A stretch of 59,515 nucleotides of DNA from CAYSJU01 sp964431495 (GTDB taxonomy: Bacteria > Omnitrophota > Gorgyraeia > Tantalellales > Tantalellaceae). A model generated the notes under the pieces. That model made no database searches. It saw nothing but the letters and a program-made list of their open reading frames with translations, and was not told the DNA's origin. Below are positions 8,400-16,900 of the stretch, in pieces (the first letter of the stretch is position 1; every line of letters begins with the position of its first letter). Location: positions 1 to 59,515 of the forward strand of contig CAYSJU010000010.1 of the NCBI GenBank assembly GCA_964431495.1. Reading direction: 5' to 3'. Both the position numbers and the translations under genes were made by a program.

Positions 8400-9506
8400 A
8401 TGTCTGGCAACTTAAAGCCGCTTATAATCGGCGATTTGGAAATCAAGGTTCCTATCATACAGGGTGGGATGGGGGTCAGAGTATCTATGGCGTCTTTAGC
8501 CGCCGCGGTAGCGAATTGCGGCGGCGGCGGCACCATAGCCAGCGTGGGCCTTGCTCCTGATACGGAAGAAAACAGAGCGGATGTGCCCAAATCCTGCAGG
8601 GAACATCTTCAAAAGGAGATACGCCTGGCAAGAAAATTGTCCTGTGGAGTTATCGGCGTTAATATAATGGTGGCGTTAAGTAATTATGAGGATATAGTAA
8701 GGACCACCGTAAAGGAAAAGGCGGATTATATTATTTCAGGGGCGGGATTGCCTGTAAGCCTGCCGGAATTCGTGGAGGATTCACCGATAAAGTTAATTCC
8801 CCTGATCGCTTCAGCAAGAGGAGCTAAGCTACTCTTGAAGACGTGGAAGAGGCGTTATAACCGTTTTCCGGATGCTTTTGTAATTGAAGGACCATTGTCC
8901 GGGGGGCATATTGCGGGTTACAGTTTAGAGGAATTGGAATCCCTCAAAGGAAAAATGCAAGATAAGCCGCTGCTCGAGAATGCCGTAAAAGAGCTGTTGG
9001 ACCTGGTCGGGGAATACGAAAAAGAGTATGGCGTAAGGATCCCCGTTATAGCGGCAGGCGGTATATTTGACGGTAAAGATGTGGCCAAATTTCTGAAGCT
9101 GGGGGCAGCGGGCGTGCAGATCGGGACCAGGTTTGTAGCTACTTTTGAATGTTCAGTGGCGGATGAATTTAAACAGCTTTATGTTAAGGCGGGAGAAGAT
9201 GATATTGTTTTCATACAAAGCCCCGTTGGCATGTCGGCAAAAGTAATAAGGACCGAATTTATTGATAAGATAATGCGCGGAGAAGGCGCGGATTTTGATT
9301 GTGTTTATCAATGCCTCAGGACCTGCGATCCCGCAGCAGTTCCTTATTGCATTGCCAAGGCTTTGATCGCCGCCGTGGAGGGGGACATTGATAACGCGGT
9401 AGTGCTTGCCGGAAGCGTGGTTTCAAGAGTGACCAGGATCGTGTCCACGAAAGAATTAATAGACGAAATAGTCGCCGAAACGATAGAAGAGCTTAATAAG
9501 AAATGA
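8400..9506 (+). CDS. nitronate monooxygenase-family flavoprotein, copy 1
   Basis: A 368-residue TIM-barrel flavoprotein of the 2-nitropropane dioxygenase/FabK superfamily. Visible signatures are PIIQGGMGVRVS at the N-terminus, ISGAGLP, the GGHIAGYS loop holding the family's active-site His, and the FMN phosphate-binding GGIFDGKDVAKFLKLGA...GTRF. Members oxidise nitronates or reduce enoyl-ACP; no fatty-acid genes are adjacent, so the substrate is open. A Cys-containing C-terminal segment (CVYQCLRTCDP...PYC) is shared with the second copy. The ATG at 8400 follows GGGGGAAATT. The paralogue at 12387..13499 is closely similar over its whole length. Confidence 0.87.
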   Translation: MSGNLKPLIIGDLEIKVPIIQGGMGVRVSMASLAAAVANCGGGGTIASVGLAPDTEENRADVPKSCREHLQKEIRLARKLSCGVIGVNIMVALSNYEDIVRTTVKEKADYIISGAGLPVSLPEFVEDSPIKLIPLIASARGAKLLLKTWKRRYNRFPDAFVIEGPLSGGHIAGYSLEELESLKGKMQDKPLLENAVKELLDLVGEYEKEYGVRIPVIAAGGIFDGKDVAKFLKLGAAGVQIGTRFVATFECSVADEFKQLYVKAGEDDIVFIQSPVGMSAKVIRTEFIDKIMRGEGADFDCVYQCLRTCDPAAVPYCIAKALIAAVEGDIDNAVVLAGSVVSRVTRIVSTKELIDEIVAETIEELNKK

Positions 9507-9563
9507 TGAGTTGTTCGTGAAAAGGGTTTGGTTTTGCTGGAATGGCAAGTTCCGATAATTTTG

Positions 9564-9592
9564 TTGACAAACAGAAAAAATTATTGTAGAAT
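9564..9592 (+). promoter_or_regulatory. strong promoter of the cold-shock gene leader
   Basis: A consensus TTGACA is followed after 17 bases by TAGAAT. The predicted start near 9600 lies about 140 bases upstream of the cold-shock gene, leaving a long leader that contains a terminator-like hairpin. Confidence 0.75.
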
Positions 9593-9652
9593 ATTGCCAA
9601 GTTAGGTCAGTAATCAAGCAGTAAAAGTAGTAAATAAGGAGTAGAAGTTTTG

Positions 9653-9690
9653 AACCACAAGGTTAAGAAACGCGCGCCTTGTGGTTTTTT
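9653..9690 (+). terminator. terminator-like hairpin in the cold-shock leader
   Basis: AACCACAAGG (9653-9662) pairs perfectly with CCTTGTGGTT (9677-9686) and is followed by a T run. It lies between the strong promoter and the cold-shock start codon, so it either ends a separate RNA of about 90 nt or acts as an attenuator. A second TATAAT at 9710-9715 after the hairpin may give a terminator-free transcript. Confidence 0.75.
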
Positions 9691-9741
9691 TATATCTGCC
9701 GTTATTTACTATAATTTTCCAATGAAAGGAGGTAGTGAGTA

Positions 9742-9942
9742 ATGGCAAAAGGAACAGTAAAATGGTTCAATAACCAGAAAGGTTATGGATTTATTACTCC
9801 TGAGTCGGGCAGCGATGTCTTCGTGCATCATAGCGCTATTCAGGGCGATGGTTATAAGTCTTTAGACGAAGGGCAGGCGGTTGAGTTTGAAATTCAGCAG
9901 GGCCCCAAAGGCGAGCAAGCCGTAAACGTAGTAAAACTGTAA
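9742..9942 (+). CDS. cold-shock domain protein
   Basis: A complete 66-residue cold-shock protein: MAKGTVKWFNNQKGYGFITP, then VFVHHSAI, giving both RNA-binding motifs (KGYGFI and VFVHH). It acts as an RNA chaperone or antiterminator. The ribosome binding site AAAGGAGGT is close to ideal. The gene has its own promoter, a long leader with a hairpin, and a strong terminator behind it, so it is monocistronic. It is nearly identical to the partial gene at the start of the window. Confidence 0.97.
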   Translation: MAKGTVKWFNNQKGYGFITPESGSDVFVHHSAIQGDGYKSLDEGQAVEFEIQQGPKGEQAVNVVKL

Positions 9943-9956
9943 CAATTGTGAATAAG

Positions 9957-9987
9957 GCCTGGCAATATTTTGCCAGGCTTTATTTTT
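9957..9987 (+). terminator. intrinsic terminator of the cold-shock gene
   Basis: GCCTGGCAA (9957-9965) pairs perfectly with TTGCCAGGC (9970-9978) across a 4-base loop, followed by TTTATTTTT. Confidence 0.92.
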
Positions 9988-10030
9988 CGTTCGAAAGATC
10001 TTCCCTATTCTGCAATCTAAAATATTTCAT

Positions 10031-10059
10031 TTGGGATTTTTTATTCAAAATAGTATAAT
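10031..10059 (+). promoter_or_regulatory. promoter of the Cys-containing small protein gene
   Basis: TTGGGA, 17 bases, TATAAT. The -10 box ends 8 bases before the ATG at 10068 and there is no Shine-Dalgarno sequence, which suggests a leaderless transcript. Confidence 0.6.
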
Positions 10060-10067
10060 CCTAAAAT

Positions 10068-10295
10068 ATGACGTCAATAAAAGGATACATAGATTATAAG
10101 CGGAGAGAATTCTGTAAAGACGTGAAGTGCCCCGTGCAGTTAGAGTTGGACGCCAGCGAGCAGGGTTCGGAAGGGTATGAGAAGATAAGAGAAATATGTA
10201 AAAAAGACTGCAAACATACCACCTATCAATTTCACCACTGGCTCCTGGAAAAAGGGTATTTAGTCGTCAGGCCTGAAACCGCAAAAGAACGTTAA
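10068..10295 (+). CDS. small Cys-containing protein of unknown function
   Basis: A 75-residue soluble protein with four cysteines in two pairs (EFCKDVKCP and EICKKDCKH) and nearby histidines (HTTYQFHHW). The pattern suggests metal binding, but I cannot assign a family. Transcription probably starts on or next to the ATG (see promoter). The LsrF-like gene starts 17 bases after its stop, with its own ribosome binding site, so the two are probably co-transcribed. Confidence 0.65.
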   Translation: MTSIKGYIDYKRREFCKDVKCPVQLELDASEQGSEGYEKIREICKKDCKHTTYQFHHWLLEKGYLVVRPETAKER

Positions 10296-10312
10296 TAACG
10301 GAGGTGTATAAA

Positions 10313-11119
10313 ATGGATTGGGGGATCAATAACCGGCTGAGCCGACTCATTCAACCTGATGGACATTGTTTCTTTTTACCCATAGACCACGGATATTTTC
10401 AAGGACCTACCCGTTGTTTGGAGAAACCGGGAGAGGCCATCAAACCGCTTCTTCCTTATTGTGACGCGCTTTTTGTTACGCGCGGAGTGTTGCGTTCATG
10501 TGTAGACGCCGCTGGCAGCAAGCCTGTGATCCTGAGGATATCAGGGGGCACCAGCATGGCGGGGAAGGACCTGGCCAATGAGGGGATTACCACTTCCATA
10601 CAGGAGATCATCCGTCTTAACGCCGCTGCTGTCGGGGTCTCTGTCTTCATCGGCAGCGATTATGAGCGCCAGACACTGCTTAATCTTGCGAGGGTCGTCA
10701 ACGAATGTGAGGACTACGGCATTCCGGTAATGGCTGTAACGGCTGTCGGTAAAGAAATGGAAAAAAGAGAAGCGCGTTACCTGGCTCTAAGCTGCCGCAT
10801 CGCTGCCGAGCTCGGGGCACGGGTAGTAAAGACTTACTGGTGCGAAGAGGACTTTGATAAGGTTGTAGAAGGCTGTCCCGTTCCGGTGGTTATGGCGGGC
10901 GGGCCGAAATGCAATTCAGAACTCGAGCTGTTCGAGTTTGTCCACGACGGCATGCAAAAGGGCTCTATCGGTATAAATCTTGGTAGGAACGTATGGCAGA
11001 ACGCTCATCCGGTGGCTATGGCCAGGGCCTTGCGCGCGATCGTTCACGAAGATGCTACCGTTAAAAAAGCTTACGAATTATTTAATGACGTTAAAGGTGA
11101 AAAAGTGTCATGCGTGTAG
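10313..11119 (+). CDS. lsrF: LsrF-like class I aldolase / thiolase
   Basis: A 268-residue TIM-barrel protein matching E. coli LsrF along its length: MDWGINNRLSRL, PIDHGYFQGPT, FVTRGVLRS, AVTAVGKEM, ARVVKTYW (Schiff-base Lys), PVVMAGGPK and NLGRNVWQ...HPVAMARAL. LsrF transfers an acetyl group from the phosphorylated autoinducer-2 product 3-hydroxy-5-phosphonooxypentane-2,4-dione to CoA. Related enzymes of the DeoC/FbaB fold make or cleave other sugar phosphates, and no lsrK, lsrG or transporter is in the window. The true substrate is therefore open. ATG 10313 is preferred to the GTG nine bases upstream because GGAGG lies 8 bases before it. The following dehydrogenase gene overlaps it by 10 bases. 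Confidence 0.85.
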   Translation: MDWGINNRLSRLIQPDGHCFFLPIDHGYFQGPTRCLEKPGEAIKPLLPYCDALFVTRGVLRSCVDAAGSKPVILRISGGTSMAGKDLANEGITTSIQEIIRLNAAAVGVSVFIGSDYERQTLLNLARVVNECEDYGIPVMAVTAVGKEMEKREARYLALSCRIAAELGARVVKTYWCEEDFDKVVEGCPVPVVMAGGPKCNSELELFEFVHDGMQKGSIGINLGRNVWQNAHPVAMARALRAIVHEDATVKKAYELFNDVKGEKVSCV

Positions 11120-12096
11120 CTGTGTATTATAACAACCGGGATGTGCGGCTGGAGGAACGGCCAACGCCGCATATCGGTCACGGTGAGGTGTTGGTAGAAG
11201 TGCTGGCCAGCGGGATCTGCGGAACGGATGTTATGGAGTGGTACAGGATCAAGAAAGCTCCCCGTATTTTGGGCCATGAGATCGCCGGCAGAATAGTCGG
11301 ATCTAAAACAGAAAAATACAAGGTCGGCCAGAGAGTTTTTGTAAGCCATCATGTCCCCTGCAATAAATGCAGATATTGTCTTGCCGGCAACCACACGGCG
11401 TGTGATACACTGCATGAAGGCAATTATGATCCCGGTGGATACAGTGAATTTATCAGGGTCCCGAAAATAAATGTCGATTCCGGTATTTATGTATTGCCGG
11501 AGGCTGTTTCTTATGACGAAGGCACAATGATAGAACCTTTGGCCTGCGCGATAAGGGGACAACGGGTAATTGATGTAAAAGATGGCCATGTTGTTCTGGT
11601 CCTGGGCAGCGGTGTTTCCGGCTTGCTGAATATTCAGCTGGCTAAATTAAAAGGGGCAAAGGTCATCGCGACCGATATAGATGAGTACAGGCTGAATAAA
11701 GCGAAAGAATTCGGCGCGGATGAAGTCATGGACGCGAGGCAGGACCTCAATATTAAAGCGGACCGGATAATAATCTGTACAGGCGCCTTTCAGGCCGTGG
11801 AACAAGCGTTTAAATGCATAGATAAGAGCGGTGTCATACTGTTTTTCGCGATTCCCGGGAAACATATTGAAATACCTATCCTGGATCTCTGGAGAAATGA
11901 AATAACAGTCACATCGTCCTATGGAGCCGCGCCCGTTGACCTGGAAGCATCCCTGGACCTGATCCAAAACGGAAAAATAAATGTGCAGGATATGATAACG
12001 CACAGGTTGCCATTGGAAGAGATCCAGGAAGGGTTCAGGATCGTTTCGGATGCGAAAGAATCCTTAAAGGTCGTATTAGAGCCGCGAGCTCTTTAA
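11110..12096 (+). CDS. zinc-dependent medium-chain alcohol/polyol dehydrogenase
   Basis: A 328-residue MDR-family dehydrogenase. Catalytic zinc residues are seen in SGICGTD and GHEIAGR; the structural zinc loop reads CNKCRYCLAGNHTAC (four Cys); the NAD-binding motif is VLVLGSGVSGLLNIQLAKLKGA with acidic ATDID. Relatives include sorbitol, threonine and 2,3-butanediol dehydrogenases. The start overlaps the 3' end of the LsrF-like gene by 10 bases, so the two are translationally coupled. They may act in turn on the same sugar-derived substrate; the pair suggests dissimilation of a phosphorylated or keto sugar, which is inference. The stop codon lies inside the loop of the terminator. Confidence 0.88.
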   Translation: MRVAVYYNNRDVRLEERPTPHIGHGEVLVEVLASGICGTDVMEWYRIKKAPRILGHEIAGRIVGSKTEKYKVGQRVFVSHHVPCNKCRYCLAGNHTACDTLHEGNYDPGGYSEFIRVPKINVDSGIYVLPEAVSYDEGTMIEPLACAIRGQRVIDVKDGHVVLVLGSGVSGLLNIQLAKLKGAKVIATDIDEYRLNKAKEFGADEVMDARQDLNIKADRIIICTGAFQAVEQAFKCIDKSGVILFFAIPGKHIEIPILDLWRNEITVTSSYGAAPVDLEASLDLIQNGKINVQDMITHRLPLEEIQEGFRIVSDAKESLKVVLEPRAL

Positions 12097-12120
12097 AGGT
12101 AAAGGATACGCGGCTTTTTT
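12081..12120 (+). terminator. intrinsic terminator of the lsrF-dehydrogenase unit
   Basis: GCCGCG (12081-12086, still inside the coding region) pairs with CGCGGC (12109-12114), followed by six T. The loop of 22 bases is long. Confidence 0.6.
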
Positions 12121-12223
12121 GGGTCTGCTCTCGGGTCTTAAAGGATAAACTCCGATCTTAAAATCGTAACCCCAGTCTCCATTATTACTTACATCGGAGC
12201 GGGCCAGAAATAAATTAATCTGA

Positions 12224-12252
12224 TTGCTTTATTTTGTGTTTTGAATTATAAT
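12224..12252 (+). promoter_or_regulatory. promoter of the second nitronate monooxygenase-like gene
   Basis: TTGCTT, 17 bases, TATAAT. The predicted leader is about 125 bases. The rest of the 290-base gap shows no gene or convincing structure. Confidence 0.6.
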
Positions 12253-12386
12253 AACTTGCTCATTTGAGAGATTGTGTTATCTTTTAGATCTTTGTGAATA
12301 ATTACTTGAATCCTTCCGAGAGTTATTCTGCCTATTGTTCACAACCTTCTTAATTAACCGGCTATTAGTTAAAGAGATCGGCTATC

Positions 12387-13499
12387 GTGGAAAATAAATT
12401 AAATCCTTTAATTATCGGCGATCTGGAGATCAAAGTGCCCATCATCCAGGGTGGGATGGGCGTAAGAGTATCCACTTCTTCCCTGGCAAGCGCGGTCGCT
12501 GGATGTGGAGCTGGAGGCACAATCGCCAGTGTCGGGCTTTTTCCGGACACGGAAGAATACCGGGTGGATGTGGTTAAATCTTCAAGGGAACATCTGGAAA
12601 AAGAGATACGCCTGGCAAGGGAATCATCCGGCGGCGGGGTTATCGGTGTGAACATAATGGTCGCGTTAACCAATTATGAGGATTTGGCAAGGACCACCGT
12701 AAAGGGAAAAGCGGATTATATTATTTCAGGGGCAGGACTGCCTCTACACCTGCCGGAATACGCCGAGGGTTCGTCTATAAAGTTGATCCCGCTGATCGCT
12801 TCGGCAAGAGGAGCTAAAATCATCCTGAAGACGTGGAAAAGGCGGTATAACCGACTTCCGGATGCTTTTGTAGTCGAAGGGCCGTTGTCAGGGGGACATA
12901 TAGCGGGCTACAGTTTAGAAGAACTGGAATCTCTTAGAGGAAAGATGAGAGGGAAGCCGGTGCTCGAGAACGCGGTAAAAGACGTCCTGGACCTGGTCGG
13001 GGAATATGAAAAAGAGTACGGAGTAAGTATCCCCGTTATAGCGGCTGGGGGTATATTTGACGGAAAGGATGTGGCCAGATTTCTGAAACTCGGGGCAAAA
13101 GGCGTGCAGATGGGCATCAGGTTCGTTGCTACGCACGAATGTTCGGTCGCGGATGAATTTAAACAACTTTATGTGACGTCTGACGAGGATTCGCTTGTCT
13201 TTATACAAAGCCCCGTCGGTATGCCGGCAAAAGTAATAAGGACAAAATTTATCGATGAGGTGTTACGCGGAGGGCGGCGTCCCATCAGCTGCAATTACAA
13301 GTGTCTCAGGACCTGTGATCCTTTAAGCGCGCCTTATTGTATCGCCAAGGCCCTGTTCAATGCCGTGGTAGGTGATATTGATAACGCGGTAGTGCTTTCG
13401 GGAACGAATGTTTCAAGGATAAAAAAGGTCGTGCCGGTAAGGGAATTGATAGATGAAATAACCCGTGAAGCGGTTAAAGAAATGAACAAAGAAGCGTAA
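12387..13499 (+). CDS. nitronate monooxygenase-family flavoprotein, copy 2
   Basis: A 370-residue paralogue of the gene at 8400..9506, alike from start to end: PLIIGDLEIKVPIIQGGMG, IISGAGLP, GPLSGGHIAGYS, GGIFDGKDVARFLKLGAKG and the Cys-rich CNYKCLRTCDP...PYC. The start is a GTG (12387), chosen because it aligns with the start of copy 1; the ribosome binding site is poor. The nearly equal length and order suggest a tandem duplication with later separation by the csp and lsrF units. Whether both keep the same substrate is not known. Confidence 0.85.
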   Translation: MENKLNPLIIGDLEIKVPIIQGGMGVRVSTSSLASAVAGCGAGGTIASVGLFPDTEEYRVDVVKSSREHLEKEIRLARESSGGGVIGVNIMVALTNYEDLARTTVKGKADYIISGAGLPLHLPEYAEGSSIKLIPLIASARGAKIILKTWKRRYNRLPDAFVVEGPLSGGHIAGYSLEELESLRGKMRGKPVLENAVKDVLDLVGEYEKEYGVSIPVIAAGGIFDGKDVARFLKLGAKGVQMGIRFVATHECSVADEFKQLYVTSDEDSLVFIQSPVGMPAKVIRTKFIDEVLRGGRRPISCNYKCLRTCDPLSAPYCIAKALFNAVVGDIDNAVVLSGTNVSRIKKVVPVRELIDEITREAVKEMNKEA

Positions 13500-13528
13500 G
13501 AGAGTATCAAACAAAAAGGGAGACAGAA

Positions 13529-13810
13529 ATGAAAGAGAAGAAATTGTTTGTCGGGAATCTTAGCTATTCAACGTCTAAAGAAGAGCTAAGTGAGTTGTTT
13601 TCTCAGCATGGCACAGTGGAGAGCGTTAACATCATAGCGAATAAAGGGTTTGGATTTGTTGAGATGTCAAGCCTTGCTGAAGCAGAATCCGCTAAAGAAG
13701 CTTTGAACCTGACTCATTTCGGGGGACGCAACCTAAGCGTTAATGAGGCCCGCCCATTGAGAAACAAACCAAGGACCGGCGGCTTCGGCGGCGGTTTTAA
13801 GAGATACTAA
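13529..13810 (+). CDS. RRM-type RNA-binding protein
   Basis: A 93-residue single RNA-recognition-motif protein. RNP2 is KLFVGNLS (5-12) and RNP1 is KGFGFVEM (40-47). It ends with a Gly/Arg-rich tail (RTGGFGGGFKRY), as in cyanobacterial and other bacterial cold-inducible RNA-binding proteins. The ribosome binding site is AAAAGGGAG. It follows the second flavoprotein gene by 29 bases and is probably the last gene of that transcript. Confidence 0.93.
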   Translation: MKEKKLFVGNLSYSTSKEELSELFSQHGTVESVNIIANKGFGFVEMSSLAEAESAKEALNLTHFGGRNLSVNEARPLRNKPRTGGFGGGFKRY

Positions 13811-13815
13811 TTTCG

Positions 13816-13844
13816 TTGAAATAATTAGTAAAATACTGTAAAAT
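13816..13844 (+). promoter_or_regulatory. promoter of the carB leader
   Basis: TTGAAA, 17 bases, TAAAAT. The start site near 13852 gives carB a leader of about 145 bases. Confidence 0.65.
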
Positions 13845-13934
13845 GCTCCCTGGTCACAAGAGGATGATGCTATTAGAGTGCCGTAATATATGGGGAAAAT
13901 AAAGTTACCCGGTTACTTAAAAGAAACAATACAG

Positions 13935-13971
13935 GAGCAATTCTGCAGAAGTGCGGGATTGCTCTTTTTTT
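13935..13971 (+). terminator. terminator-like hairpin in the carB leader
   Basis: GAGCAAT (13935-13941) pairs with ATTGCTC (13958-13964), followed by seven T. It lies between the promoter at 13816 and the carB ribosome binding site, so it may be an attenuator controlled by pyrimidines or arginine. I could not match the leader to a known riboswitch or PyrR site. Confidence 0.65.
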
Positions 13972-13995
13972 GATTGAACATCCAAAGGAGGGGCA

Positions 13996-16900
13996 ATGCC
14001 GCGGAGGGAGGATATAAAAAAGGTTCTTATCATAGGATCGGGGCCCATTATTATCGGACAGGCTTGTGAATTTGACTATTCAGGCACACAGGCCTGCAAG
14101 GCGTTGCGGGAGGAAGGATATGAGGTCGTTCTGGTCAATTCAAACCCTGCGACAATAATGACCGACCCGGGAATGGCGGATAAAACATATATTGAGCCGT
14201 TAACGGTGGAAAGCCTTGAGGAGATCATAGAAAAGGAAAGACCCGATGCCCTTCTCCCGAATCTGGGAGGACAGACCGGCCTTAATCTTGCTTCCAGCCT
14301 CTGCAAGCAGGGGATATTGGAAAAATACGGTGTCGAGATCATCGGGGTTAAAGAGGACGCTATTGCGAGAGGCGAAGACCGGCTCGCGTTCAAGGAGACG
14401 ATGAGCAAACTCGGGCTCGAGGTGCCGCGGTCACAAACCTGTAATTCCGCCGAAGAGGCGGAAAAAATAGCCGAGGAACTCAAATATCCGGTTATTATAA
14501 GGCCGGCATATACGATGGGAGGAACAGGCGGGGGAGTAGCCTACAATGTGGATGAGTTGAGGATCATCGCGGCCCGTGGACTTAATGCCAGTCTTGTCCA
14601 TCAGGTGCTTATAGAAGAGTCAGTGATCGGATGGGAAGAGCTTGAACTCGAAGTTGTGAGGGATCATAAGAATCAATTGATCACGGTATGCTTTATCGAA
14701 AACATTGATGCCATGGGGGTCCATACGGGGGACAGTTTCTGTTCCGCTCCCATGCTGACCGTGCCTGAAAAACTGCAGAAACGCATGCAGGATGCTTCAT
14801 ATAAAATAGTAGAGACAATAGGTGTGATAGGGGGCACAAATATACAGTTTGCCCATAATCCCGGGGATGACAGATTGGTAGTCATCGAGATCAACCCGCG
14901 GACTTCGCGGTCTTCAGCGCTGGCGTCAAAAGCCACGGGTTTCCCGATCGCGCGTATTTCCACAAAACTGGCCGTCGGCCTGACAATGGACGAGATACCA
15001 TACTGGAGGGACGGCACGCTGGAGAAGTACACGCCAGGCGGAGAATATGTGGTCATCAAATTCGCCCGCTGGGCTTTTGAAAAATTCAAGCAGGCAAAGG
15101 ACATTATCGGAACGCAGATGAAAGCGGTCGGAGAAGTGATGAGCATCGCCACGACCTTTAAAGAGGCTTTCCAGAAGTCCATACGTTCTCTTGAGATTGG
15201 GAGATACGGGTTAGGCGGGGCAAAGAACTTTAAATCATTGTCACTTGACCAATTGAAGGAGTGTCTCGCTGTGCCATCAAGTGAAAGAATATTTCTTATG
15301 TACGAGGCTTTGCGTAAAGGGATATCAGTGGAAGATCTTCACAGGATAACGTATATCGGCCGCTGGTTTATCAAGGAGATGAAAGAACTGGTGGACTTCG
15401 AGGAAGAGATCGTTAAGAATGATTGGAAGAACCTTTCTGATGAGAAATTCTTAAAAGCCAAAGAATTCGGGTTTGCCGACAGATACCTGGCCGGTCTTTT
15501 CGGAGTGAAGGAGAAAGATGTCAGGGAAAGAAGATTGGCCCTCGGGAAGCATGCAAGATTTGAACCTGTTCCGGTAAGCGGCGTGGAGGATGCCGCGTAT
15601 TACTACTCCACGTATTGCACCGATAAAGATAAGGTCCCCGTTTCGTCCAATAAGAAGATCATGATCCTGGGCGGCGGCCCCAACAGGATAGGGCAGGGTA
15701 TAGAGTTTGATTATACCTGTGTACACGCGGCGTTTGCCTTACGGGATGAAGGGTATGATTCCATCATGGTGAATTGTAATCCGGAAACCGTTTCCACTGA
15801 TTATGACACTTCGAACAAGCTTTATTTCGAACCGCTTACAGTGGAAGATGTCCTGGCGATCTATCATAAGGAAAAGCCAGATGGGGTAATTGTTCAGTTC
15901 GGCGGGCAGACCCCGCTTAATATCGCGCAGGAGCTCAAGGATTGCGGCGTTAATATCCTTGGCACGTCTCCGGAGAGCATCCATTTTGCTGAAGACCGCG
16001 AGCGTTTCCGCCAGAAAATGATAGATCTGGATATACTACAGCCGGAAAGCGGGATAGCACGGTCCCTGGAAGAGGCCCTTAAGATCGCGGGGGAGATCGG
16101 TTACCCGCTGATGGTAAGACCGTCGTTTGTACTTGGCGGAAGGGGCATGGAAATAGTCTATGACGAAGAGATGCTTGTCAAGTATACCAGGGAGGCCATT
16201 CAAGTAAGCCCCGAATATCCCATGCTCGTTGACAGGTTTCTCGAGCGGGCCGTTGAAACGGAAGTCGACGCGCTTTGCGACGGGAAGGACACCTTTATCG
16301 CGGGGATCATGGAACATATAGAGCACGCCGGGGTTCATTCAGGTGATTCAGCCTGCGCCCTGCCTTCCCGGAATATAAAGGAAGAACATATGAAGACCAT
16401 GGAGGAATATACCGCGAAGATCTCCAGGGAATTAAAGGTAGTAGGTCTTATAAACATACAGTTCGCGATATGCGAGGACAAAGTTTATATACTCGAGGCG
16501 AACCCCAGGGCTTCCCGGACAGTGCCGTTCGTGTCCAAGGTGCGCGGGATCCCGGTAGCACGTATCGCGACGCTTCTCATGCTCGGGAAGAAGCTCAAGG
16601 ATTTTCCGGAAATGAAAGACAGGGAACCATCCTATGTCGGGGTCAAGGAAGCAGTGTTCCCTTTCAACATGTTTCCCGAGGTGGATCCGCTTCTCGGGCC
16701 CGAAATGAGGGCTACGGGAGAAGTTATGGGTATCGCCGGTAGTTTCCCGCTTGCGTTTTATAAAGCGCAGGAAGCCGCGGGATCAAAACTGCCCACCGAA
16801 GGGAATATTTTACTTACAGTGGCTGATAAGGACAAACCGGGGTTATTGCCTGTAGCGAAAGAGCTTCACGAAATGGGTTTTTCTATTTACGCGACGGAAA

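Noticed and set aside
13852..13934. Known riboswitch class in the carB leader
   Set aside because: I compared it by eye with purine, guanidine-I, c-di-GMP-I and ZTP consensus cores and found no match, so it is left as an unassigned leader.
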